Of a stretch of DNA of 64,000 nucleotides, positions 26,101 to 33,245 are shown piece by piece (the first letter of the stretch is position 1; each line of letters opens with the position of its first letter). This DNA comes from Paenimyroides aestuarii (GTDB lineage: Bacteria; Bacteroidota; Bacteroidia; Flavobacteriales; Flavobacteriaceae): positions 620,001 to 684,000 of the forward strand of contig NZ_CP102382.1 of assembly GCF_024628805.1 (NCBI RefSeq), written 5' to 3'. The notes beneath the pieces are model-generated. The model was given only the letters and a program-made list of their open reading frames with translations. It had not been told where the DNA came from and made no database searches. Made by a program: the position numbers and the translations under genes.

Positions 26101-27998
26101 TAGTAACCGACCACACAGGAAATACCATCACCGAGAACTTTACCATCACCGAGCCTGCTCCGATAGTTGGAACTGTTTCAAAAACCGACATTACATGTAA
26201 CGGGGCAAACAACGGAACAGCTACAGTAAGCGTAGCCGGGGGAACCGCACCATATACGTACTTATGGTCAAACGGAATGATGAGCAATATGGCAACCAAC
26301 TTAAACGTGGGTAATTATACGGTAAGCATCACCGATGCCAACGGATGTAAAGCAACCGCAAGTGTTTCTATCGCACAACCAACGGCATTGGCAATCACTG
26401 GAACAGCAACAAACATCAGTTGTTTCGGACAAAACGATGGAGCGATTACCGTTTCAGCAACTGGCGGAACAGCACCTTACACCTATTTATGGTCAAATGG
26501 TCAAAGCGGCACCAGCTTAAGTAGTTTAGCTAAAGGAACTTACATTGTAACTGTTACCGATGCGAACGGATGTTCTAAAACAGAATCATATACTATCGTA
26601 GAGCCAGCGTTTGTAACTGCTCCTGTAGCATTTAACCAAAGCTTCTGTATTGGTCAAAATGCAACATTGGCAGATGTTGTAATCACCGGAAGTACTATCA
26701 AATGGTACAGTGCTTCAACAGGAGGTATGTTGTTGCCTGCAACAACCGTATTAACAAATGGTACTACTTACTATGCTTCACAAACCGTAGGAACATGCGA
26801 AAGCAGTACACGTACGGCAGTTCAAATCACTTTGAACCAAGGAACCCCGTTAACCACCACACAGTTAAATGTGTGTAGCAACACCCGTGTACAAAACATG
26901 ACCATAGACGGGTTCAATTACACCCAATTAAAATGGTACAGCAGCCCAACAAGTGCGATACAATTACCGGCAAGCCAATTATTGGCAACGGGAACATATT
27001 ACATTAGCTCGTTAACAGGAACGTGTGAATCACCACGCCAAGCAGTACAAGTAACGGTAGCGGCAGCAGTACCTGCACCAACGGCAACCGCCCAAACAGT
27101 ATGTGGCAACAGTACATTAAATGATTTAGTAGTAGGAAAAGATCCTTCTGCAAGTTTAAACTGGTACAGTTCATTACAATCAATGATTCCATTGTCAGGA
27201 ACTACGCAAGTATCAAACGGTACTTACTATGTACAGCAAGTTATTGGAAATTGTGAATCGGTACGCGTAGCTGTTCCTATTCAAGTAGTAAATGTTACCG
27301 CACCAACGATGACCTCTATCACTGCTTGTAATGGCACGCAGATTGGCGATTTGAACACACCAACCACAACTTATGTATGGTATGTAAGCAATACAGCTAC
27401 CACACCATTACCAAATAGTTTTGTGTTAACCTCAGGATCATATTACATTGCACAAGAAAATGCAGGATGTATATCAACAAGAACCAATGTAGCTGTGAAT
27501 GTGAGCCCGGTGCCAAACAGCCCAACAGGTCAAACAACACAAACGTTTCCTTACCCGGCCAAAGTATCTGATCTGGTAATGAACCAACCGAATGTGAAAT
27601 GGTACGCATCTGCAAATGATGCCATGGAAATGATTAACGAGCTTGCTCCAAGCACCTTTTTGATGAGCAATACTACCTATTATGGAATTATTGTAAACCC
27701 TAACAATTGTGGAAGTGCGCCTACAGCAGTTACAGTTATACTTTCTGTAAGCACGCAAGAGTTAGACTTAACCCATTTGAAATACTATCCAAACCCGGTT
27801 GATAGCGCGTTGCATATTAGCTACAACGAAGCTATTACCAAGGTAGAAGTGTTTACCCTAACTGGGCAAAAAGTGATGAGCAATGAGTTCAATGCTATTG
27901 AAGTAACCACCGATTTATCGCGCCTAAGTTCAGGAACGTATTTAGTGAAGGTTGAAACTGCAAAAGCATCACAATTCATTAAAGTGGTAAAACGATAA
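23133..27998 (+). CDS. Giant SprB-repeat surface adhesin with T9SS type A sorting domain
   Basis: 1621 aa. Signal peptide (MKKIIFLLVLALSLFELNAQ). A jelly-roll/choice-of-anchor-J-like domain (about 20-180), then a twice-repeated pair of FnIII-like domain (about 183-280 and 444-540) plus jelly-roll domain (about 281-440 and 543-700). Six SprB repeats of about 75 aa follow (about 706-1160, each with the TGGTAPYTYLW-type motif), then five Ig-like repeats with a WYSS core and TCES turn (about 1163-1540), and a T9SS type A sorting domain (about 1541-1621, LKYYPNPVDSALHI, ending IKVVKR). Exported through the type IX system and probably cell-surface displayed. SprB repeats occur in the gliding adhesin SprB; this protein is far shorter, so adhesion is more likely than motility. 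The in-frame repeats invite copy-number change. Confidence 0.9.
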   Translation: MKKIIFLLVLALSLFELNAQISYTQGWETTGLNSWTTSTSYAFSRNTTTPCVGTASVRANNYSGATSLLTSPALTGTNGGDLTVSFSYKVTQYSSNTTGQTLTDLGIIKLQWATSTSGPWTDVFQVDNTNHTVSASCAVKTTTFSGLPGSGNVYIRFHVTPGTPLADNYVYIDDVVISQGAAPSCVPPSGVTTTNITQTGATVSWLASPSNPSANYDIYWSTNNTAPTSTTAASYTNQTSPYNATGLAPNTTYFWWVRSNCGGSGNSSWVSGGSFKTLCNPYTIPYFEGFESSYTDAATISGCLYQESINGTQVWTANSSATDYNRSPRTGNWNAFLRYSNDDWIYIPINLTGGVSYTVELYARQDGSTSTNSNITVSYGTSAVATAMTNTIVPATGIINGNYQLITGSFTPATTGTYYVGIKGFMNSSPWYISLDDISIDATPTCISPTALVSSNPTATGVTMTWTASTSNPSGNYDIYWSTSNTAPTNATTPLATNQTTPYNATGLSPDTTYFWWVRANCGAGDTSKWASGGSFKTLCNPYTTPYFEGFETGYTNAASVEGCLVQQSMNGSQVWTANSTETTYNRSPRTGSWNAFLRYSNDDWIYIPINLIGGTGYTVELYARQDGSTATNSDIAISYGTSASDTAMTNAIVPPTGIIDGNYQLITGKFTPATTGTYYVGIKGYMNGSPWYISLDDIRIDVTPPPTATTTVVNNTCYGGTTGTAEVLTVDGTPPYTYSWAPSGGTGFKATGLAAGTYTVTVTDANNVTATATAVVTEPDALLSNAVVNNISCNGSNNGTIDITPTGGTAPYTYLWTTGDTGTSVSNLAPGTYSLTITDANNCTATEDFVITEPTVLVATNAAQTNVTLFGGNDGSATVAASGGTAPYAYMWSNGATTAAIANLTAGTYTATVTDANGCTATEDFVITQPIPLMVQSVSQTNVSCNGGSDAIASIVAIGGNAPYTYQWSPSGGTAATATGLSAGMYSVLVTDHTGNTITENFTITEPAPIVGTVSKTDITCNGANNGTATVSVAGGTAPYTYLWSNGMMSNMATNLNVGNYTVSITDANGCKATASVSIAQPTALAITGTATNISCFGQNDGAITVSATGGTAPYTYLWSNGQSGTSLSSLAKGTYIVTVTDANGCSKTESYTIVEPAFVTAPVAFNQSFCIGQNATLADVVITGSTIKWYSASTGGMLLPATTVLTNGTTYYASQTVGTCESSTRTAVQITLNQGTPLTTTQLNVCSNTRVQNMTIDGFNYTQLKWYSSPTSAIQLPASQLLATGTYYISSLTGTCESPRQAVQVTVAAAVPAPTATAQTVCGNSTLNDLVVGKDPSASLNWYSSLQSMIPLSGTTQVSNGTYYVQQVIGNCESVRVAVPIQVVNVTAPTMTSITACNGTQIGDLNTPTTTYVWYVSNTATTPLPNSFVLTSGSYYIAQENAGCISTRTNVAVNVSPVPNSPTGQTTQTFPYPAKVSDLVMNQPNVKWYASANDAMEMINELAPSTFLMSNTTYYGIIVNPNNCGSAPTAVTVILSVSTQELDLTHLKYYPNPVDSALHISYNEAITKVEVFTLTGQKVMSNEFNAIEVTTDLSRLSSGTYLVKVETAKASQFIKVVKR
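23680..25245 (+). repeat. Tandem FnIII plus jelly-roll repeat pair in the adhesin gene
   Basis: Two units of about 780 bp (about 23680-24462 and 24463-25245) encode near-parallel protein segments. Both contain SNPSxNYDIYWST, TYFWWVRxNCG, GSFKTLCNPYT and WNAFLRYSNDDWIYIPINL. DNA identity is clearly lower than protein identity, so the duplication is old. Confidence 0.8.
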
Positions 27999-28020
27999 GT
28001 TTATCTAAAACCCAAATAAA

Positions 28021-28056
28021 AAGCCGTCTCTAGTATTTTGAGACGGCTTTTTTTTG
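28021..28056 (+). terminator. Terminator of the adhesin gene
   Basis: The 10-bp stem AAGCCGTCTC/GAGACGGCTT with a 9-nt loop is followed by seven Ts. Confidence 0.93.
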
Positions 28057-28153
28057 CAAATTTCGTAATGAAACTATATTTTAAATTTCAACTGAATAAA
28101 CACGAATATGTTAAAGTATTAAAAACGAAAAGCCTATCAAAAAATAAGTTATG

Positions 28154-28161
28154 TACTTTTG
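28154..28161 (+). promoter_or_regulatory. -7 element TACTTTTG of the metallophosphoesterase gene
   Basis: TAnnTTTG match ending 21 nt before the ATG at 28183. Confidence 0.6.
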
Positions 28162-28182
28162 ACAAAAAACTAAATCACTCTA

Positions 28183-29403
28183 ATGATTAAAACCATAATT
28201 TATCTGCTGCTTATCTTGGTGGTTTTGGGAGAAGTGTACACTTGCATACTCATTTACCGATTCACTGAAAAAAAAATAGCCGTATATGCTTATTTACTTT
28301 TACTAGCTGTAATAATAGTGAGCATAATTTCATATTTTAAAAGCTTTGACCGAAGTGCCGGACAAACAGCAGAAAGCATGCATGTTACTGCTTTGCTCTT
28401 ACTATTTATACTTCCAAAATTATTAATAAGTGTTCCGTTGTTTTTTGAGGATATCATTCGTTTTTTTTATTGGGGCTACACCAAACTTTTCCTTGCCAAA
28501 AGCGTAACTCTTTTAAGAAGCGGAACATTGCTAAAGATTATTTTACCTGCATCTCTTTTACTAATGGCTTCTATCATTTATGGAATTGTAGTGGGTAAAT
28601 ACAATTTTCAGGTGCGGAAAGAAACAATTGTTTTTAAAGATTTACCTGAAAGTTTTGATGGATTAAAAGTATTGCAAATTTCCGATTTACATGTGGGCAG
28701 TTGGGATAATAAAGACGCTATTGAAAAGGGCATTAAAATGATTAATCAACAAGATTACGATGTGCTGCTTTTCACGGGCGACTTTGTAAACACTTTGGCA
28801 AGTGAAGCCGATCCATGGATTCGTATCTTACAAAAAATTAAAACCCCCAAATATGGTAAATTTGCGGTTTTAGGAAATCATGATTATGGCGAATATGTTA
28901 AGTGGAATTCCGCGGCAGAAAAAGAAGCCAACTTTGTGCAAATAAAAAACAATATCACAACGAGTGGATTTCAATTGCTGCTCAATGAAAATGTGGTTTT
29001 AAAAACCGAAACCGATTCTATTTACCTTTTAGGAGTTGAAAACTGGGGATTAAACTTTAAAAAAGCAGGCGATTTAAAAAAGACATCCTTAAATGTTCCT
29101 ACCGATGCTTTTAAAATTGTAATGACACACGACCCTTCACATTGGAATGCCGAAATTGTGAATCATCCGCAAAAATACCAACTCACTTTATCAGGTCATA
29201 CACACGGAATGCAATTTGGTTTTAAAATCCCGAAGGTTATGGAATGGAGTCCGGCAACGTATGTGTACCCAGAATGGGGCGGTTTGTACAACAAAGGACA
29301 TCAATATATATATGTGAACCGTGGATTTGGTTTTCATGCCTATTCCGGACGTGTGGGAATTTGGCCAGAAATTACACTATTAGAATTAAAAAAAAGTAAA
29401 TAA
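28183..29403 (+). CDS. Membrane-anchored calcineurin-like metallophosphoesterase
   Basis: 406 aa. Four N-terminal hydrophobic helices (about 2-22, 33-50, 65-90, 121-145) precede a metallophosphoesterase domain (about 160-400) with the metal-ligand motifs ISDLHVG, FTGDFVN, LGNHDYGEY and SGHTHGMQFG. The closest characterised relatives are YkuE/YaeI-type phosphodiesterases. The substrate may be a lipid-linked phosphodiester, but this is not shown. Confidence 0.88.
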   Translation: MIKTIIYLLLILVVLGEVYTCILIYRFTEKKIAVYAYLLLLAVIIVSIISYFKSFDRSAGQTAESMHVTALLLLFILPKLLISVPLFFEDIIRFFYWGYTKLFLAKSVTLLRSGTLLKIILPASLLLMASIIYGIVVGKYNFQVRKETIVFKDLPESFDGLKVLQISDLHVGSWDNKDAIEKGIKMINQQDYDVLLFTGDFVNTLASEADPWIRILQKIKTPKYGKFAVLGNHDYGEYVKWNSAAEKEANFVQIKNNITTSGFQLLLNENVVLKTETDSIYLLGVENWGLNFKKAGDLKKTSLNVPTDAFKIVMTHDPSHWNAEIVNHPQKYQLTLSGHTHGMQFGFKIPKVMEWSPATYVYPEWGGLYNKGHQYIYVNRGFGFHAYSGRVGIWPEITLLELKKSK

Positions 29404-29428
29404 TAAGGCGATAATATCCGAAAAATTA

Positions 29429-29436
29429 TAATTTTG
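29429..29436 (+). promoter_or_regulatory. -7 element TAATTTTG of the thioredoxin-like gene
   Basis: TAnnTTTG match ending 23 nt before the ATG at 29460. Confidence 0.6.
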
Positions 29437-29459
29437 TAGAGATAGAAAAAAAGGTATGT

Positions 29460-29756
29460 ATGTCGAAATTTGGCGATTTAATCAACTCAACTATTCCGGT
29501 TTTAATTCAGTTTACAGCCGAACACAACCCCGAATGCGAGCAAATGCAGCAAATTATTGAAGAAGTGGCTTTAGAAATGAGCGATAAACTTACTATTATT
29601 AATATAGACACTTTAAAAAATCCAGAATTGGTAGAAGCGCTTCGGATTAAATCGGCACCTACGTTAATGGTTTATAAAAATGGAGTAATGGTTTGGCGAC
29701 AATCAGGTATCACAGATAAAGATTCATTGGTAATGATTGCCAAAGCGTTTAATTAA
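29460..29756 (+). CDS. Thioredoxin-fold protein with one active-site Cys lost
   Basis: 98 aa with thioredoxin-fold landmarks (VLIQFTAEHNPECEQM, the cis-Pro region KSAPTLMVYKNG). The WCGPC motif reads HNPEC: the nucleophilic first Cys is Asn23 and only Cys26 remains, so dithiol reduction is impossible; a monothiol, chaperone or binding role is more likely. No signal peptide. Monocistronic with promoter and terminator. Confidence 0.8.
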   Translation: MSKFGDLINSTIPVLIQFTAEHNPECEQMQQIIEEVALEMSDKLTIINIDTLKNPELVEALRIKSAPTLMVYKNGVMVWRQSGITDKDSLVMIAKAFN

Positions 29757-29771
29757 TAACATTATAAGTAA

Positions 29772-29800
29772 AAAAAGGTTTCCGCTTTGGAAACCTTTTT
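29772..29800. terminator. Bidirectional terminator between convergent genes
   Basis: The 12-bp stem AAAAAGGTTTCC/GGAAACCTTTTT has a 5-nt loop. It lies between the thioredoxin-like gene and engB. Confidence 0.9.
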
Positions 29801-29808
29801 GCTTGCTT

Positions 29809-30429
29809 TTATACAAAACTGTTGTTTTTAAATATATCTTGATTTATCTGATCAATGTAGTTTAAAACTTCTTCTTTGCCCAATTCACTTTCAGACGATG
29901 TTACAAAATACGGCGGTATTTCCTCCCATCCATTTGCGTGTAGTGCTTTTTTGTACGCTGCCGTGTGCTTTTGAATGCTTCCTTTGCTTATCTTGTCGGC
30001 TTTTGTAAAGATAATTCCAAACGGAACACCGCTTTCACCTAAATAATTAATAAATTCTAAATCGATTTTTTGAGCTTCGTGACGAATATCCACCAAAACA
30101 AACGCACTTACCAGTTGTTCGCGTTTTTCAAAATATTGAGTAATGAATTTCTGAAAGATTGCTTTGGTTGATTTAGAAACTTTCGCGTAACCGTATCCAG
30201 GCAAATCCACCAAAAACCAATTGCTATTGATTTTAAAGTGATTGATTAATTGTGTTTTCCCAGGTCGGCTTGATGTTTTTGCCAAATTTTTATTATTGGT
30301 AAGCATATTAATCAGCGAAGATTTCCCAACATTCGATCTTCCTATAAAAGCATATTCTGGAAGAGGCTCTGAAGGGCATTTCTTTACATCCGAATTACTT
30401 ATGATAAATTCAGCAGTATTAATTTTCAT
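29809..30429 (-). CDS. engB: Ribosome biogenesis GTP-binding protein EngB/YsxC
   Basis: 206 aa, a single GTPase domain: G1 [13 protein letters not shown]3 [12 protein letters not shown]4 TKADK. Needed for large-subunit assembly. It lies 2 nt downstream of the alpha/beta hydrolase gene and is co-transcribed with it. Confidence 0.95.
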   Translation of the reverse strand: MKINTAEFIISNSDVKKCPSEPLPEYAFIGRSNVGKSSLINMLTNNKNLAKTSSRPGKTQLINHFKINSNWFLVDLPGYGYAKVSKSTKAIFQKFITQYFEKREQLVSAFVLVDIRHEAQKIDLEFINYLGESGVPFGIIFTKADKISKGSIQKHTAAYKKALHANGWEEIPPYFVTSSESELGKEEVLNYIDQINQDIFKNNSFV

Positions 30430-30431
30430 AA

Positions 30432-31199
30432 TTACTTAATATTTCGTTTTTCAAACCACTGGTCTAAAATTTCATTAAAAGCATCGGGTTTTTCCATCAT
30501 GGCAGCGTGTCCGCATTGATCAATCCAGTACAAATCAGAATCGGGAAGTAATTCATGAAACTCTTCGGCCACATCGGGAGGCGTCACAATATCGTTTCTC
30601 CCCCAGATAATACAAGTGGGCGTGTGCATTTTTGGCAAATCTTTCGCCATATTATGCCGAATGGCACTTTTTGCAATGGTAAGGGTTTTTATCAACTTCA
30701 TACGATCGTTCACAGTGTTAAAAACATCATCAACAATCTCTTTGGTTGCTACTGCCGGATCATAAAAAACATCTTCTGCTTTCTTTTTAATAAACTCGTA
30801 ATCGCCTCGTCGCGGGTACGAATCACCCATTGCGCTTTCGTACAAGCCCGAGCTTCCTGTAATCACCAATGCTTCTACAAACTCTGGATACATTTTAGTG
30901 TAATACAACGCTATATGCCCGCCAAGTGAGTTTCCAAGCAAAATGATCTTTTCGTATTTTTTATGCTTCACAAAATCGTGTACAAACTTTGCAAAAGCTT
31001 TTATGTTGGTTTTTAGTATATTTAATGTATAAATAGGCAATTCTGGCAGCACTACTTTATAGCCTTTTTTAGGAAAGTAATCCGATACGCCATCAAAATT
31101 ACTTAAACCGCCCATTAAACCGTGTAAAATAACAATTGGTGTACCTTCACCAATCTCTATGTATCTAAATTTTCCTTCTTCTTTTATGTTTCGCTCCAT
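30432..31199 (-). CDS. Alpha/beta hydrolase
   Basis: 255 aa. Oxyanion region [10 protein letters not shown], nucleophile elbow GNSLGGH, acid Asp in GRNDIVTPP and catalytic His in [11 protein letters not shown], so the triad is complete. Cytoplasmic esterase or related activity; substrate unknown. First gene of a two-gene operon with engB. Confidence 0.9.
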   Translation of the reverse strand: MERNIKEEGKFRYIEIGEGTPIVILHGLMGGLSNFDGVSDYFPKKGYKVVLPELPIYTLNILKTNIKAFAKFVHDFVKHKKYEKIILLGNSLGGHIALYYTKMYPEFVEALVITGSSGLYESAMGDSYPRRGDYEFIKKKAEDVFYDPAVATKEIVDDVFNTVNDRMKLIKTLTIAKSAIRHNMAKDLPKMHTPTCIIWGRNDIVTPPDVAEEFHELLPDSDLYWIDQCGHAAMMEKPDAFNEILDQWFEKRNIK

Positions 31200-31218
31200 A
31201 TATGCGATTTCAATTTCA

Positions 31219-31226
31219 CAAATATA
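31219..31226 (-). promoter_or_regulatory. -7 element TATATTTG of the hydrolase-engB operon
   Basis: The minus-strand TAnnTTTG match ends 19 nt before the ATG at 31199. Confidence 0.65.
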
Positions 31227-31467
31227 CGATATTAATAAAAAAATACTGTAAAGTTAAAGTAGTTTAATTAACAAATGCTCCTTGATACCATTTTGCTGTT
31301 AATGCACCTTCGTTAAATCATTTACATTATTTTATACTAATTAGGTATTTCTTTTGAAAGATACTTATATATTTTGGATGCTTCAATAAAAAATCTTTAA
31401 AAAAAACTTTACATCTTATAATCAATAAGTTACCATTTCGTGCATGCTTCAGAAAAACTTATCAACA

Positions 31468-31495
31468 AAGTGGTAAAAAGTGGTAGAAAGTGGTA
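31468..31495 (+). promoter_or_regulatory. MraZ operator: three AAAGTGGT boxes at exact 10-bp spacing
   Basis: AAAGTGGT occurs at 31468-31475, 31478-31485 and 31488-31495, one box per helical turn and therefore on the same face of the DNA. MraZ proteins bind short direct repeats of this kind (TGGGN in E. coli, AAAGTG[T/G] in mycoplasmas) in front of their own operon. The boxes end 10 nt before the -7 element, where the -33 region should be, so bound MraZ would block RNA polymerase. The rest of the gap 31227-31467 is AT-rich without recognised features. Confidence 0.88.
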
Positions 31496-31505
31496 AAATT
31501 TTACT

Positions 31506-31513
31506 TACTTTTG
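31506..31513 (+). promoter_or_regulatory. dcw operon promoter, -7 element TACTTTTG
   Basis: Exact TAnnTTTG match 29 nt upstream of the mraZ ATG. No TTTG -33 element is present at the right distance because the MraZ boxes occupy it, suggesting a weak core promoter controlled by MraZ. Confidence 0.8.
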
Positions 31514-31542
31514 TTTTGTATTTAATCATTTATAAAAATTTC

Positions 31543-32004
31543 ATGCAACCAATAGTAGGTACATACGAATGTAAAATCGACACCAAAGGAAGGGTGTTGA
31601 TACCTGCTGCGTTAAAAAAACAATTGGCTGCAATTGGCGAAGGTTTTGTTCTAAAGCGTTCTGTTTATGAGAAATGCGTAGAACTTTGGCCCATGACCGA
31701 ATGGAATGTGATGATGGAAAAATTAAACGAATTGAATCGTTTTGACCGCAAAGCAGATATGTTTGTTCGCAAATTTATGGCTGGTGTAAAAATAGTAGAT
31801 ATCGATGACGCCGGCCGCTTGCAAATGAATAAAGATTTGTTAGAATTTGCAAACATTTCCAAAGAAGTGGTTTTTTCATCGAAAATAAACATCATTGAAA
31901 TTTGGGATAAAGATTTATACGAAAAAATTGTAAACGACGAAGATTTAGACTTTGGCGATTTGGCAGAAGAGGTAATGGGAACAAGAACAAATTATGGAGC
32001 ATAA
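31543..32004 (+). CDS. mraZ: Transcriptional regulator MraZ
   Basis: 153 aa from the ATG at 31543 (MQPIVGTYECKIDTKGRVLI). An in-frame upstream ATG is not credible because the promoter lies inside that extension. Two SpoVT/AbrB-type half-domains (about 1-70 and 75-145, DTKGRVLIPAALKK and VDIDDAGRLQMNKDLLEFA). It forms a ring-shaped DNA-binding oligomer and controls the dcw operon through the three boxes just upstream. Overlaps the rsmH start by 11 nt. Confidence 0.95.
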   Translation: MQPIVGTYECKIDTKGRVLIPAALKKQLAAIGEGFVLKRSVYEKCVELWPMTEWNVMMEKLNELNRFDRKADMFVRKFMAGVKIVDIDDAGRLQMNKDLLEFANISKEVVFSSKINIIEIWDKDLYEKIVNDEDLDFGDLAEEVMGTRTNYGA

Positions 32005-32905
32005 CGAATACGAATACCACAATCCGGTACTGTTAAAAGAAACAGTAGATGGTTTAAACATTAAACCCGATGGTATCTACGTGGATGTAACTTTTGGCGG
32101 CGGTGGTCATTCAAAAGAAATTATGCGCCATTTGGGTCCCAACGGAAAGCTTTTTGCTTTTGACCAAGACACAGATGCTTTGGCAAATACACTAAATGAC
32201 GACCGTTTTGTGTTAATCAACGAAAATTTTCGTTTTATAAAACGCTTTTTGCGTGTGTATGGCATTAAGCAAGTTGATGGAATTTTGGGCGATTTTGGTG
32301 TATCATCTCATCAATTTGATGTAGCAGAACGCGGATTCTCTACCCGATTCGATGCCGATTTAGACATGCGCATGAACCAAAAAAACAGTCTTTCTGCTTT
32401 TGAAGTAATCAACAATTACGAAGAAGTTGCATTGAGCAAAATGTTTTTTGATTACGGCGAATTGAGCACTGCTCGTGGGCTGGCAGCTGCAATCGTATCC
32501 GCACGAAAAACCGAGCCAATTAAAAATTCGGAACAATTAAAAAAAGTGTTGTCGCGGTTTTTACCGGCTCATAAAAGCAATAAAATCTTGGCACAAATCT
32601 ATCAAGCAATACGCATTGAAGTAAACCAAGAAATGGACGTTTTAAAAGAATTTTTAGAACAAGCATTAGAATTGCTAAAACCAGGTGGACGGTTAAGCGT
32701 GATATCCTATCATTCATTAGAAGATCGCTTGGTAAAACGCTTCATAAAAAACGGAATGTTTGAAGGCGAACCCGAACGCGATTTTTTTGGCAGATATGAA
32801 GTGCCCTTAAAAGCGATAGGCAAACTAATTGTTCCATCAGAAGAAGAAATTAAACAAAACAATAGAGCACGAAGTGCCAAATTAAGAATAGCAGAAAAAA
32901 ATTAA
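31994..32905 (+). CDS. rsmH: 16S rRNA (cytosine-1402-N4)-methyltransferase
   Basis: 303 aa. SAM-binding VDVTFGGGGHSKEIMRHL, then DFGVSSHQFD and GFSTRFDADLDMRMNQ, and the C-terminal ISYHSLEDRLVKRF and RARSAKLRIAEK signatures. Second gene of the dcw operon. Confidence 0.96.
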   Translation: MEHNEYEYHNPVLLKETVDGLNIKPDGIYVDVTFGGGGHSKEIMRHLGPNGKLFAFDQDTDALANTLNDDRFVLINENFRFIKRFLRVYGIKQVDGILGDFGVSSHQFDVAERGFSTRFDADLDMRMNQKNSLSAFEVINNYEEVALSKMFFDYGELSTARGLAAAIVSARKTEPIKNSEQLKKVLSRFLPAHKSNKILAQIYQAIRIEVNQEMDVLKEFLEQALELLKPGGRLSVISYHSLEDRLVKRFIKNGMFEGEPERDFFGRYEVPLKAIGKLIVPSEEEIKQNNRARSAKLRIAEKN

Positions 32906-32906
32906 A

Positions 32907-33245
32907 ATGGGTTTAAACAGTATAATAAAAGCAAAATTTTTGGTTGAAGGGCAATCGTTAAAAAATTGGCTTTTTATAATTTATATTGTTTTCTGGACAT
33001 TGGTACTTATTGCAAACAATCATTTTTACGAACAAAAAATGATGAAAGCGAAAGACCTAACCGAGCAAGTAAAAGAATTGCGTTCGGAATTTGTTGACAA
33101 AAGATCCGAATTGATGCAATTGCGAATGGAATCGAACATTTCAAAACAAATGGAAGTGTATCAAATTTTACCTTCATCGGTTCCACCCAAAAAGATAAAG
33201 GTTGTGATGGAGAAAGAAAAAAAATGGTATGAAATATGGGACTAG
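32907..33245 (+). CDS. ftsL: FtsL-like cell-division membrane protein
   Basis: 112 aa: short cytoplasmic N-terminus, one transmembrane helix (about 20-40, NWLFIIYIVFWTLVLIANNH) and a periplasmic coiled-coil stretch (about 45-85). Sequence is poorly conserved; the call rests on topology and position between rsmH and ftsI. Overlaps ftsI by 10 nt. Confidence 0.85.
   Translation: MGLNSIIKAKFLVEGQSLKNWLFIIYIVFWTLVLIANNHFYEQKMMKAKDLTEQVKELRSEFVDKRSELMQLRMESNISKQMEVYQILPSSVPPKKIKVVMEKEKKWYEIWD

Noticed and set aside
25346..26299. Minus-strand hydrophobic reading frames within the adhesin gene
   Set aside because: Shadows of the repetitive Thr/Ala/Gly-rich SprB region; they repeat with the same period as the sense repeats.
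31480..31542. N-terminal extension of MraZ
   Set aside because: The extension would begin inside the MraZ boxes and contain the -7 promoter element.
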